Notes: generated by a model not told the origin, from the sequence alone. A stretch of 64,000 nt of DNA from Gambelia wislizenii (GCA_030847615.1 JAUMIR010000004.1:220647001-220711000); one strand, 5' to 3'. Counted from the stretch's first letter, positions 35,268 to 46,164 are shown. Program-made: numbers and translations.

Positions 35268-35448
35268 AACATAGAATCATAGAGCTGGAAGAGACCACAA
35301 GGGCCATCCAGTCCAACCCCCTACCATGCAGGAATACCCAATCAAAGCATTCCTGACAGATGGCCATCCAGCCTCTGTTTAAAGATCTCCAAAGAAGGAG
35401 ACTCCACCACACTCCAAGGCAGTGCATTCCACCTCTCGAAAAACAACA
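35268..35448 (-). mobile_element. CR1 LINE 3' end
   Basis: Minus-strand copy starting with the complement of the CR1 tail (ATAGAATCATAGAGCTGGAA) and continuing through GGCCATCCAGTCCAACCCCC to TCCAAAGAAGGAGACTCCAC. It is truncated after about 180 bp. Confidence 0.85.
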
Positions 35449-36699
35449 GAGACTTTAAAAAAATCAATTAGGGTAGATTCAAATAAGCATGTTAGTCACA
35501 TGGTTATCACAAGATACCTGACAGGACTGACCCAGGAGATTGTGCTGTCTAGAGTGAAGGACAAGATGGTACACACCAGGTACAGAAGCCAACTGGACTG
35601 ACAGTTGAATCCTACTCCAATGGTGGCGCTGGTACAGTGGCATCTGAGAGCTGCAGGCCAGTTTAGGGATCATTGGGCAAATCATGGGGAACACACAAAA
35701 CTCTGTCTTCAAACCCTTTGCTCATCACCACCACCTAGCATCTGCCACCTGACATGGCCACCTCGCTCTGCTGGTTGATAGGAATGGCCCTGAAGTCCCA
35801 TGATCTCTGAAAGCTTTCACAAGAAGCTAATCAGTGGTATCCTCTCATATTCTATGATCAATCATTTTCACTAAAAAAGTTCCCTCGCAGTACTATTATC
35901 ATCGTAAGTGAATTATTACCAGATCATCTGAATCCAGAACTGGAATACTATATATGGTTATGGACACTCTCTAGATGAATTTGAATTCATAGTGAAGAGG
36001 TTTGTCAATGCCTGCCTATGGGCCACATTGTTATGGAAAATGTTCTTTTTAATATTATATAGAAGATAAACATGAGGAAATGGTTTCCAGAGGGGTAACC
36101 ATGTTTGCTCATTTTATCATTCTGTAGGTGTTTGAGGGAGAGAGAAAAAGATAGCACAGACATGAGCATAGAGGAAATATAAAGAAGGGAGTCAGATGTT
36201 CAGTACACCATAAATGTAAAAATTACATTCTGACAATTCAATCAAATATTAAATATAGGCAAAATAGGTACAAAGACCATTCACAATAGCTGTAAGTAGT
36301 GATAATGCAACTATCCTACATTTGCGTTATTCTAAAAATAAATAAAAGAAGTCAGAGAATTGTGGTCCAAAAACGTAACTTTTTCTAAACAATGGGTTAC
36401 AATTGTCTGAGGTGAACCCACATTGATTTCTTTTGCCCCAATAACATTTCTTCTCAAGCAGGCAGGCAGGCAGGGTTAACAGCCTTTGAAGCACTATAAA
36501 CATTTGAAAAACCTGTTTTACGGGGAAGTACTGTACAGTGGGATGACTGTACAATCGTGGCTTTATCATTCACCTTTGGGGGTGGAGAAACAAGTACCAC
36601 TAATCTCTAGCCTCTGTGTTACTTTCCCTTAAATGTTAAGTCATGTTGTAAGAGAAGAAAGAATAGACAGTAGCAAGCCATGTGCCTTTAAAGCCTGAG
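35449..36699. other. Unannotated sequence
   Basis: No recognised exon or repeat apart from a short CAGG-type microsatellite near 36459-36474. Confidence 0.4.
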
Positions 36700-36903
36700 T
36701 AAGCAAAGTCCACATTGGAAAGGAGGATAATGCTTGGTAAAATGGAAGGCAGTAGGAAAAGAGAAACAGTGCATTACAGATAGATTGGTTCAATCAAGGA
36801 AGTCACATTTTGCAAGACCGGAGCAGGACTGTTGATGACTGAGTCTCTCATTCATAGGATTGCCATAAATTGAAGCAGACTTGATGGCAAATAACAACAA
36901 AGC
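36700..36903 (+). mobile_element. Bov-B/RTE LINE 3' end
   Basis: Contains GGATAATGCTTGGTAAAATG, GAAGGCAGTAGGAAAAGAG and the terminal stretch ATTGCCATAAATTGAAGCAG followed by ACTTGATGGCAAATAACAAC. The last ~35 bp parallel the tails of both SINE families in this window. Only the 3' tip remains. Confidence 0.7.
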
Positions 36904-36904
36904 A

Positions 36905-37240
36905 AAGAGGGGCCCTCTACATGCTGCTGAAATGCAATTCCCATCAGTCCTAGGCAACACAGCCAATGGTGAGGAAATTCTGGAAGTTGCAGTTCAGGAA
37001 ATCTGGGGGGCTGTACTTTGCCCACATCTGTTTTGAGGCCCAAGAGAAATGAGACAACAAACTGGGGGGAGGGAGTCAATTTATAAAGAAGGGGGGTATT
37101 TATAGGATAAAAGCCAGCCTTTGCCAACCTACCACCCTCTAGATTGTTGGACAACAACTCCCATAATCCCCATCAAGCATGGCAATGGCCCTATTTATTT
37201 GGGATGATGGAAGTTAGAGTCAGACAAATCTAGAGGGCAT
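36905..37240. mobile_element. Two degraded palindromic MITEs
   Basis: The pieces at about 36905-37030 (CTGAAATGCAATTCCCATCA ... GGAAGTTGCAGTTCAG) and 37110-37240 (GTTGGACAACAACTCCCATA ... GGATGATGGAAGTTAGAGTC) have the inverted-arm layout of the hAT-type MITEs. Confidence 0.5.
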
Positions 37241-37246
37241 CAGGCT

Positions 37247-37395
37247 TGTTGTGGTTGTGTGCCTTCAAGTTGTTTTCCTAAGGTGAACCTATCATAAGGT
37301 TTTCTGTGGCTGAGGGTGTGTGACGTGCCCAAGGTCACTCAGTGGGTTTTCATGACCAAGTGGAGATTTGGACCCTGGTCCAGAGTCATAGGGCA
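37247..37395 (-). mobile_element. tRNA-derived SINE (Sauria-like), partial copy 4
   Basis: Minus-strand copy: GTGTGCCTTCAAGTTGTTTT tail, ACGTGCCCAAGGTCACTCAG body and a head fragment with CCTGGTCCAGAGTCATAGG. An internal deletion removes part of the body. Confidence 0.8.
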
Positions 37396-37764
37396 TCAGG
37401 TAACAAAACAGAGCACTGTTCTCCATTAAGAAGAAAAGGAGAGATCTCATATTAGGACTTTACACGCAACTCCTAAGAGAGGGATGTGCATGCAAGCTTG
37501 GGGGTATTTCCAGCATTTATAATTGCAATGAATAAATTTATTGCCCATTTAGTTGCCTGAGAAGTTAGTAGCAGTGCAATCCTGTGCATATGTATTCAAA
37601 TGGAACTTACTTCTAAGTAAGTCTATGTCAGATTGCAGTCTAAATGTAGACATTACCTGGCAGATGTTACCATCAGTTAACTAAAAAGCGTGGCTAGCAG
37701 CACCATGCTATGCTCAAACATGAGAATCATTGAGTACTTTCATATAAGTATGTTATGTGTTGTC
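37396..37764. other. Unannotated sequence
   Basis: No recognised element or exon. Confidence 0.4.
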
Positions 37765-37806
37765 AATGTTGTGTGCCTTCAAGTCATGGCAAGCCTATGG
37801 CAAACC

Positions 37807-38699
37807 TGAGAACCAGTGTGGTGTCATGGTTTGAGCATTGGGGCCTTTCTAGACGAGGGACTAAAATGTGAATTGGTGCACAGAAACGCCAACTCGCAGC
37901 AGCTCTCGCAGCAGCTGTCATCTGTCTCAACGACTTTCTCGTAAGACTGCTGGTATGCAAAGCTCTCCATGTTTCGCGTTCACACAGAGGCATGCCAATG
38001 AATGAAGATGGCAGGCGTGAGTGAATTTCTTGCGGTTTTGTACTCCCCAATTTGCCTCCACCAAACAATATTTTTAAAAAAACACTAAATCCAAGGTGCA
38101 GAAGAGCGAACGTCTCCTTAAATAATGGGAAAAAAATGAATGAAAGAAAGGCTGTTTCATCGCCTCAGTGCACAAACGCTATGGCAACAATCCAACATGG
38201 TGGATCTGTGATCTGCCATTTTAGGAAACTCTGCCCCCACGCACATCTAACCAATCAGCTATCCTGTTCAACAATGTGCTGTGATGCAATTTGGTTATCC
38301 TAACGTGTGGGAGTGCACACTTTCTCCGCAGTTGTCAAAAAACTTGGGGAAAGTCCTGGAGGTTTTTGCCACGGACATTTCCTGACTTTTGCGCCACCTC
38401 ACTCTAAAAAGGATGGAACACTGCAGGATCCCATTTGGACACCTGCATGGAATTTGGGATTCCATGAGGATTTATTCACTGTCTGGACTGTCCCTTGGAC
38501 TATGACTCTGGAGACCATGGTTTGAATCCCCGCTCAGCCATGGAAACCCACTGGGTGACCTTGGGTAAGTCACACTCTCTCAGCCTCAGAGGAAGGCAAT
38601 GGCAAATCTTCTTTGCACAAATCTTTCCAAGAAAATCCTGTGATAGGATGACCTTAGGGTTGCCATAAGGCAGAAATGACAAAGGTACACAACAACAAC
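37807..38699 (+). mobile_element. tRNA-derived SINE inserted in the above, itself split by a MITE
   Basis: The plus-strand head AACCAGTGTGGTGTCATGGT (37811-37840) is separated from its continuation TTGGACTATGACTCTGGAGA (from 38495) by a 650-bp MITE. The rest runs through AACCCACTGGGTGACCTTGG to the CACAACAACAACAA tail at 38699. Confidence 0.75.
37841..38494. mobile_element. MITE with GGGCCTTTCTAGAC / GTCTGGACTGTCCC ends
   Basis: A non-coding element about 650 bp long with short imperfect inverted termini. It interrupts a SINE between its A and B boxes. Interior blocks (AACATGGTGGATCTGTGATC, CCAATCAGC, CTTGGGGAAAGTCCTGGAGG) are shared with 28780-29164. Similar termini occur at 43964-44814 and 62507-63075. 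Transposase superfamily unknown. Confidence 0.65.
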
Positions 38700-38887
38700 A
38701 ATGGTGAACCTATCATGGGGTTTTCTTGGCAAGATTTGTACAGAGCAGGTTTGCCTTTGCCTCCCTTTGAGGCTGAGAGAATGTGACTTGCCCACAGCCA
38801 TCCATTGTGTTTGCATGGCCAAGTGGGGATTTGGTCCCTGGTCTCCAGAGTTGTAGTTCAGTGCTCAAACCACTACACCATGTTGGC

Positions 38888-39464
38888 TCACAAGTGTGTA
38901 TTTATTGCATCCTAAATCACCACAGAGCTTTTAAATATGGGGTGAGGCTCTTGTGTCATTAATAGCTATGCAAAAGCAAAACTTTTGGTTGGCACTGCTA
39001 CTGAGGTATGGCAGAAGGATCTTTGATACTTTTGCCTATGCTGTTCTCTAAAAAACAGAGTAGTCTTGTATCCCTCTTCACTCTAGCAATTTATTAATTC
39101 TTGATATCTGAAGTTGACTTTTTCCTAATATGTGTAGTTAGATTCTTTCCTAACCAGGCTCCAATAATAGCTGCTTTTGGGAAACCTTTAGGAAACCTTG
39201 GGAAAATTTTCTTCATACCTAGGAAAGCTGGGAATGAATAGACTCTGAGGTCACTATTACTGAACAAAAGACTGTAGGCATGAACTCATGGAAGAAGATT
39301 TTATCAAGAGGATCAACTCTGTCTCAAAGGCATTTCATCACACGTGTTAATCAGCTAATCTATGCAAGAATCTCTTGTGTTATCTCCCAACTGCTGTTTT
39401 GGGCATTGTTAGGATAACCTCTGTATTTTTTTGCATTTCAATCTCCACTGATACCATTGACTAC
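38888..39464. other. Unannotated sequence
   Basis: No recognised exon or repeat. It lies between the SINE cluster and the Bov-B fragment. Confidence 0.4.
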
Positions 39465-39845
39465 AGTCCAGAAGAAAGTTAACTCATTTGAAATGTGCTG
39501 CTGGAGAAGAGTTCTACAGATACCATGGACTGCTAAAAAGCCAAAAAAAATGGGTCCTAGGGCAAATCAAACCTGAACTCTCCCTAGAAGCCAAGATGAC
39601 CAAACTGAAACTGTCTGTACTTTAGACCTATGAGAAGACATGACTCACTAGAAAAGACAATAATGCTTGGAAAGGTAGAAGACAGTAGGAAAAGAGGAAG
39701 ACAGCATTCTAAATGGATAGACTCAATCAGGGAAGCCATGGCTGCAAGATCCAAGCAGGACTGTTGATGACAGGGTGACTTGGAAGTCTCTCACTCATAG
39801 GGTCCCCTAAGTCAAAGCTGACTTGATTGAAGTTAACAACAACTG
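39465..39845 (+). mobile_element. Bov-B/RTE LINE 3' fragment
   Basis: Degraded end of RTE ORF2: TTTGAAATGTGCTGCTGGAG, GGGTCCTAGGGCAAATCAAA, CTCCCTAGAAGCCAAGATGA and AATGCTTGGAAAGGTAGAAG, then CTGACTTGATTGAAGTTAAC. Translated pieces resemble the RTE C-terminal CAWRRILQIPW...KKWVL block with stops. It shares its 3' end with 36700-36903. Confidence 0.7.
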
Positions 39846-40158
39846 ACAACCTTCTCATTCAGGAAGTTGCATTGCGATCTGCCAATTGAGAAAACAGTTT
39901 ATGCATTTGATGAAGCCCGTTAAACTTACACCACAATAAAATACTTCAGCTTTTAAGGAGCCACAAGGGTCTGTTATTGTTGCTGCAGCAAACACCCTCC
40001 TGGACATTATATTATTAGGCACCTTGAGTGCTTAATGGTGAAAGTTAGGATAAAAACTTAAATAAATGCATATATAATCTCCTCCCATCCTCCATAATAG
40101 TTCTATCACAATTTTTTTCTTACTGCATAGCATCTCTGCTTCTGTGTTTGTGTTTAAT
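39846..40158. other. Unannotated sequence
   Basis: Possible LINE-tail-like sequence near 40015-40070 (CACCTTGAGTGCTTAATGGTG ... AAATAAATGC); otherwise unassigned. Confidence 0.35.
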
Positions 40159-40862
40159 TAGATAAGGATATTGACAAATTGGAGCGTGTCCAGAGGAGGG
40201 CGACTAAAATGGTGAAAGGTCTGGAAACCATGCCTTATGAGGAGAGACTTAGGGAGCTGGGTATGTTTAGCCTGGAAAAAAGATGGTTAAGAGGTGATAT
40301 GACAGCCCTGTTTAAGTATTTGAGGGGGTGTCACATTGAGGATGGAGCAAGTTTGTTTTCTTCTGCTCCAGAGACTAGAACACGGAGCAATGGGTGCAAG
40401 CTCCAGGAACAGAAATTCCACCTCAACATTAGGAGGAACTTTCTGACAGTAAGAGCTGTTCAGCAGTGGAACACACTCCCTTGGAGCATGGTGGGGTCTC
40501 CTTCCTTGGAGGTCTTTAAACAGAGGCTGGATGGCCAGCTGTCAGGGATGCTTTTTAAAAAAATAATAATATTTATTTATTTATTTATACCCCACTCTTC
40601 AGCCACAAGGTTATCGGAGCGGCTTACAAATTGTTTTTTTAAGCAATAGCAATTTACACATCTACACTGCATTAAGCGGTTTCCAATGTGTGTTAGCTAA
40701 TTGCCCCCACAAGCTGGGTACTCATTTTACTAACCTACGAAAGGATGGAAGGCTGAGTGAACCTTGGAGCCCACTTTGATCGTGATTCCTGCATGGCAGG
40801 GGATTGGACTGGATGGCCCTTGTGGTCTCTTCCAATTCTACAATTGTATGATTCTATGATTC
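40159..40862 (+). mobile_element. CR1 LINE 3' part with 230-bp insertion
   Basis: Plus-strand CR1. An open frame from 40179 encodes the ORF2 C-terminal region ([55 protein letters not shown]). After GGGATGCTTT it is interrupted at about 40553-40783 by another LINE tail (TTTATACCCCACTCTTCAGC ... GAGCGGCTTACAA, minus sense). CR1 resumes with TTGATCGTGATTCCTGCATG and ends in the CR1 tail at 40862. The frame is truncated and inactive. Confidence 0.85.
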
Positions 40863-41024
40863 CAAGTACATCTCTGTCTCCAAAATACAGTACTCAGAAT
40901 AGAATTAATGGGAGCATTCTCTTTGATCCTGTGAGAGAGGTTAAGCACAGAGAGTCATTCAGTGACCACCACAGTGAAGCAGAAATTGAACCTACCTCTC
41001 TCTGGCACTTGTCTTCATATCTCT
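40863..41024. other. Short unannotated stretch
   Basis: Sequence between a CR1 end and a SINE; nothing recognised. Confidence 0.4.
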
Positions 41025-41250
41025 ACTGTGTGTGTCCCTTTAAGTCACCTGTCCACTTATGGTGACCCTATACATTTCATAGGGTTTTCTTGGGCAAGGA
41101 ATACTCAGACGTGGTTTTGCCAGTTCCTTCCTCTGAAATATAGCCTATGGCACCTGGTTTTATTGGTCATCTCCCATCCAAGTATTAACCAGGGCATACC
41201 CTGCTTAACTTCCAAGGTCAGACAGGATCTGGTGCCTTTAGGGTAATTAG
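41025..41250 (-). mobile_element. 5S rRNA-derived SINE, copy 4
   Basis: Best preserved of the tail/body regions: TAAGTCACCTGTCCACTTAT, TTTCATAGGGTTTTCTTGGG, TGGCACCTGGTTTTATTGG. The 5S-like head is visible on the plus strand as CTCCCATCCAAGTATTAACC and CCTGCTTAACTTCCAAGGTC, ending GGTGCCTTTAGGGTAAT. Confidence 0.85.
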
Positions 41251-42985
41251 GCCAGCTCATGTCTCCACTACAGCACAATATGTCTCTTTCTCCCAAGATT
41301 CCTTTTCCTACCTAGGCTTCCTTGTTTTCAGCTGTACTACACAGCTAAGAGGATCATAAAGTTCGTAAGGTCTTGCCCAACCCCTATTAGAAGTAGGGAC
41401 AAATATATTCTCACTTTTTGCTTTTTTACAGGGCTTGTGGCTGGGACAAATGAAGTTTGTCTGTTTGTCATGGAGGTTTCTATACTACCGTACCCCTCAG
41501 ATAAATGCCCAGGAAGTTTTACCAAAAATAACATAATAAAAGGCACTACAAGCTAACTAACAAAACCCCCATACATACACAGAGTGAAAGCAGCAAATCT
41601 AAAGAAACAGGAGGCAAGATACATGTTATTTGTTTGCTTGGTTGATTGATATCTAGTCTTTAAGGATAGTATGCTTCCAATGTGATTCACAACAACATTA
41701 GATTGAAACAGAATAGATGAAAAATACTTGGAAAATAAAAACTATTTGTTGAATTGTTAATATCCATGAATGATGAAGAAGGAATGTATGCTTTGTCTTA
41801 AGTATTGGGACAAAGTATGTTTTATGCTTGCTTGGCAGATCAGAGATTCAAGTTGGGATCATATAGTACCAATGCAAAGCTAGACATCCCCCCCCATGGT
41901 TTTGTGTATTGGACTACAGCTCCCATCACCCAGATAGCATAGAAGTCCTAGTCCACCTCATCTGCAGTCTGGGGAAGTCTGTCCTAAAGCAGCAAAGACA
42001 ATTATATCCAGATAGTCTTAAGTAATTTTCAGAACATTGGATACCCATACTCAGTTCTGAAATCCACCTACCTGGGCAAGTTCTTTTTACAAAATTGTTA
42101 CAGTTTGGACAAGCAGCATTGGATGTTGGGATGCTATATCAGAATAAAGTGAGGCCTGTTTCCCCCCAAACCGCAGTATTTCTGGCAACATGTCATTTCA
42201 GAGATCCATGTATTTCTTGCCGATTTACTGGTTCTACAAGTGACTACTCTTTGATTATTATGTTCCTTCATATGCCATCTAAGAATACAGCTTTTCCCCA
42301 AGAAAGCAGGCAGCTTGAAAGTAAAAGCAATCGTGGTTCATGGAACAAGCTGAAACAAACTGTCTCACCCCAAAATTATGTGAGTAGATGGCCCTTCTGC
42401 TTGGTCCATAGGCAGAATGTGAATAAAATTAGAATATTTAACAGGGCTCTTCTGCTAGGGCAGTGTGTGCTACAGTGGCCATGCTGGTAGATGCCTGTAG
42501 GAGCTGTAGTCTAAAAAAGTAACTTGCCCAAGCTCTGCTTAGATGGCATATTCTATTGGTTTTTCTTTTTAAAAACTGCCAAAGAGGTGTATATATCATT
42601 TATGCATGCAGCCAAAGATACAACACACTTACCAGAACAAAAATCAGGAAGATGGCTGACCTGTGTTAGTAACATTGCTATTCAATGTTTGTGAGTTACA
42701 GAAAGTAACCACAACAAATGCTTGTAATATACAGTACATGCCTGCAGTGTACTCTTTTAATATCTCAAAACTTTAAAGCTTTGTGGAGATTTTTGATTCC
42801 CTGCCTCCACCCAAAATCATTTTGCTGCCTTTCATTGAGGACAGCTGTGGTGGAACAGCTGGTGAGATAGCAACCTAAATGGTTACTTGATTACTTGCCT
42901 CTGTTTAATATTAAGCCGGTGGGCTGTAATATTTCCAGTGTAATTAATACTGTGTGCATTTCTTCTTCTGTGGTAGAGTATTAGA
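41251..42985. other. Mostly unique sequence; MITE fragments
   Basis: Two half-MITE pieces at about 41885-41980 and 42455-42540 (GAGCTGTAGTCTAAAAAAGT arm). The 131-codon frame at 42095-42490 has no recognisable domain and ends in the MITE fragment, so it is not supported as a gene. Confidence 0.4.
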
Positions 42986-42990
42986 ATATA

Positions 42991-43532
42991 CAGTAATACT
43001 TTTCTTCACTGGACTGACTATGTGATGAATGTTGCTGTCCTTGAGCAAGCAGAGATCACCAGCATTGGGGCCATGATATTGAGAACACAGCTGCGCTGGG
43101 CAGGGCACGTTTCTAGGATGGAGGACCATCGCCTCCCAAAAATAGTACTCTACGGTGAACTCACCACGGGTCAGTGTAAGAGGGCGCTCCAAAAAAGCGA
43201 TTCCCTGAAACAACATCTCAGTCTTGGCCAAATTAATCACCAACAATGGTCCGCCCTGGCCTCACATCGGGAGGCATGGAGACGCACTATCCACAGTGCT
43301 GCAGCCTTATTTGAGAACTCACGCCGAACAAGTCTTGAAGAGAAACGACAACGCAGAAAGAATCACAACCCGGAAACATCACCCAAGGAGACCTTCTGCT
43401 GTGCTTTCTGCAACCGGACTTGTTTATCTTGGATTGGCCTTTTCAATCATCAGTGCGCTTGCAGAAAGCACGGGATGAGTCCTTCCTGAATCTTCGTTTG
43501 CGAAGAAAAGCCAGAGAGAGAGAGAGAGAGAG
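42991..43532 (+). mobile_element. 5'-truncated LINE, copy 2, with GA-repeat tail and 19-bp target duplication
   Basis: Flanked by perfect direct repeats GGTAGAGTATTAGAATATA (42972-42990 and 43533-43551). The body encodes the same C-terminal block as copy 1 (LEQAEITSIGAMILRTQLRW, AGHVSRMEDHRLPKIVLYGE). It continues to a cysteine/histidine-rich end (CCAFCNRTCLSWIGLFNHQ followed by CAC) that looks like a C2H2/C2HC zinc-finger knuckle. It ends in a (GA)n tail. The 155-codon frame from 43022 is the remnant of ORF2. An intact target duplication with a microsatellite tail indicates target-primed reverse transcription. Confidence 0.85.
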
Positions 43533-43551
43533 GGTAGAGTATTAGAATATA

Positions 43552-43962
43552 ATAATTTTCTTCTAATAGTATTTCACTTCAGAATCTAAAAATATAGCAA
43601 GTAAAGAGTAAGCCTCCCAAATTAAATTTAAGGGAATCCCTAAAGTTAATATCCCATTGGTGTTTGTGAATTAATTAATTTGCTTATCTCACCTCAAAGG
43701 CCTGAATAATTATATTTTGAACACAATGCAAATCATAAACACTGATAACACAATCATATATCACATAATGTATTCTCTCATCTAAATCAAGCTTCAGTGC
43801 GAGTTAGGGATTTAGTCTTAAATGATCATATTTGAGCTTGGTTTAGGGCCAGAGAATGCAATTTTCAATGAGAGTAACAGAAAACAAGTCCAGAGTGTAA
43901 GAACTGGAAAACACTGTTTGCATCAGATAGGACCCCACACTGAATTGCAGCCTGCAATGACA
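43552..43962. other. Unannotated sequence
   Basis: AT-rich sequence, nothing recognised. Confidence 0.4.
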
Positions 43963-43963
43963 G

Positions 43964-44814
43964 GGGGCTGGTTTACACAGCAGATTTATTGCGGCAACTT
44001 GCGCTTTAATTCTTTTCCGCATCTGTGCCAGTCAGGTTTTTTTTTTCTAATTATGCCGCTTTTTTGTTCAGACTTGAAAAAGTGTGGGGTGTGTGGCCTC
44101 CCAAGCAGACAAAGACTGTATGAGGAAGGGCATAGACCCTCCTTTGAAGCCTTGCATTTCCGAGCTAAAGACTCACAGACTGCCCAAATAGCAGGGGGGA
44201 AGATCAAAGAAGTGGCTCTGTCTCTTCTCTAAATCTGCCTGTAAATGAACCCACTCCCTGAAGCAGAGGGAAAGACCTTGCTGCCATGCCGTGGATCCTA
44301 AGGTGAACCTATCACAAGTTTTTCCAGCACGATTTGTTTAGTCAGGGTTCAGACTTGCAAAATAGCAGAGGATTTTTTACTCTCCCTCCCTCAGTCCCCC
44401 CTCCCCCCTCTCTCTCCCTCCCCCAAGCATTGCTGACAGATGGGAACTTTATGACTGAAATGTCTTGGGAATCCTTTTTCTTGGCAGACCTTCTGCAAAA
44501 TAGCAGAGAGGATTTTTCAAAGTTTCCTGATGCTACTGAACGCAGTCCCTCTCTTTTAAACCCGCCCCTTACATCATAGCAACCAATCACAGTAAAGATC
44601 TGCAGAAGCCCTTAACGGAATGGTAGTTTACACTGCCAATAAAGCGCTACATTGCAAATATACCGGCAAAAGTAGCGACATCCCCTGGCACGCTATATTT
44701 GGGTGTTTTACCTTCCCCCCTTCTGAATGAGGCGATGATGTGCTGCAATCCGTGGGAACTATGAGCTATCTTAGCGGTATATTTAGAGGAATATTTGCCC
44801 GTGTAAACAACCCC
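43964..44814. mobile_element. MITE-like element with GGGGCTGGTTTACAC ends
   Basis: Terminal inverted repeats GGGGCTGGTTTACAC and GTGTAAACAACCCC enclose about 850 bp. Two direct repeats inside (AAAATAGCAGAGGATTTTT at 44357-44376 and GCAAAATAGCAGAGAGGATT at about 44495) bracket a CT-rich tract. Interior CCAATCAC resembles the related elements. The 136-codon frame at 43822-44232 runs through the left terminus and is not a gene. No clear target duplication was found. Confidence 0.55.
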
Positions 44815-44936
44815 TGGTTTTTTTAGCAAGTGTGGGCAGTGGTTACAGTGCTGGAAAAAGACTGGGGAGCCCTGGGTTCAGTTGCTCTGTCTACCATGAA
44901 GTCCATTAAGTCCATTAGGTAGTCTCAGAACTATCA

Positions 44937-45975
44937 ATATAGAATCATAGAATTGGAAGAGACTACAAGGGCCATCTAGTCCAACCCTCTGCCCTGCAGG
45001 AATACTCAATCAAAGCAGTCCCAACAGATGGCCATCCAGCCTGTTTAAAACCCTCCAAAGAAGGAGACTTCACCACATTTCACTGCCAAACAGCTCTTAC
45101 CATCAGAAAGTTCTTCCTAATGTTTAGTTAGACTCTCTTCTGTAGTTTGAATCCATTGCTCTGTGTCCTAGTTTCTGGAGCAGCAGAAAACAAGCTTACT
45201 CCATCCTCAGTATGACATCCCTTCAAATCACATCACCTTTAACCTTCTCTTCCCCAGGCTAAACATGCCCAGCTCCCTAAGCCATTCCTCATAGGGCATG
45301 GCTTCCAGACCATTTACCATTTTGGTTGCCTCCTCTATACAGGTTCCACCTTGTCAATATATTTCTTAAATTTTCATGCCCAGAACTAGACACAGTATTC
45401 CAGGTGAGGTCTGACCAAAGCAGAATAGAATAGCACTATTCCTTCCCTTGATCTAGAGACTATATCCTATTGATGCAGCCTAGAATCGCATTTGCCTTTT
45501 TAGCTGCCACATCTCACTGCTGACTCATACTCACCTTGTGGTCCACTCAGGACCGGTTTAAGGAATTTTGGGGCCCCCTGCAATGCTTTACTTTGGGGCC
45601 CCCATATGTTTATCTCAGATCAATGTAACCTAACCTATTCACCGTACAGGATGTTCAGATTATAGTAGGACCCCCGTATCCCTGGATTCATTATCCATGG
45701 GACACAAAACAGCACACCTACCATAGAGTCTTCCTAGAAAATGTGTCTTCCCTAGCCCTTTTCTAGGCCTTCCAAGGCAACTCTATGGTATTTTAAACCA
45801 GAAATCCCATTATTTTCATATTAAGGAGGCCAACACGGGGCCCTCTCTTGACCTCGGGGCCCCCTCTTGACCTCGGGGCCCCCTGCCAATGCTGATTTGG
45901 CAGACAGGTTAAACCGGCCCTGGGTCCACTAAGACTCCTAGATCCCTTTCTCATGTATTGCCATCAAACCAGCAA
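44937..45975 (-). mobile_element. CR1 LINE 3' part split by a hAT element
   Basis: Minus-strand CR1 starting with the complement of its tail (ATAGAATCATAGAATTGGAA). It continues through the C-terminal coding region (CTCCCTAAGCCATTCCTCAT, GCATTTGCCTTTTTAGCTGC) to GTGGTCCACT. It is broken at 45548-45922 by a hAT element and resumes with AAGACTCCTAGATCCCTTTC. No intact frame. Confidence 0.85.
45548..45922. mobile_element. hAT-type element with perfect 8-bp target duplication
   Basis: Terminal inverted repeats CAGGACCGGTTTAAGG and TTAAACCGGCCCTG bound 375 bp, flanked by GGTCCACT on both sides (45540-45547 and 45923-45930). It lies inside the CR1 copy. The interior contains a MITE-like piece at about 45667-45800 (ACCCCCGTATCCCTGGATTC ... 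GGCAACTCTATGGTATTTT) also found at 51784-51915. No coding capacity. Confidence 0.9.
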
Positions 45976-46164
45976 ACCCTCAAAGAGGTGGTATCTGTGA
46001 AAGCTGAAGAAAAGGCCAAACATCTAAAAGCTCAGACTGGTTTTATGTTTGAATGTGTTTGTAGTTCACCCTGGGCCAAGTGCTCGAGATTGTTGGGGTT
46101 GAAAAGGAGGAACAGATTGCAAACATCACATCAGGGATTGCTAAGAGTCATGCAAACCAGTATG

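Larger units (their letters stand above)
37765..38887 (-). mobile_element. tRNA-derived SINE split by another SINE
   Basis: The minus-strand SINE tail (37765-37806; TTGTGTGCCTTCAAGTCATG ... GGCAAACCT) and its remainder (about 38700-38887; GGTGAACCTATCATGGGGTT ... AACCACTACACCATGTTGG) are parts of one copy. A plus-strand SINE is inserted between them. The join carries a near-duplicate (ATGGCAAACCT / ATGGTGAACCT), as expected of a target-site duplication. Confidence 0.75.

Noticed and set aside
40179..40649. 156-codon plus-strand frame as a host gene
   Set aside because: It is the C-terminal part of CR1 ORF2 and runs into an inserted LINE tail.
42095..42490. 131-codon plus-strand frame
   Set aside because: No recognisable domain; it ends in a MITE arm and has no visible splice context that would justify a call.
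43022..43489. 155-codon frame with zinc-finger-like end as a host zinc-finger gene
   Set aside because: It lies within a retrotransposon fragment with flanking 19-bp target duplications and has a paralogue at 33732-33965.
43822..44232. 136-codon plus-strand frame
   Set aside because: It crosses the terminus of a MITE and has no domain or exon signals.
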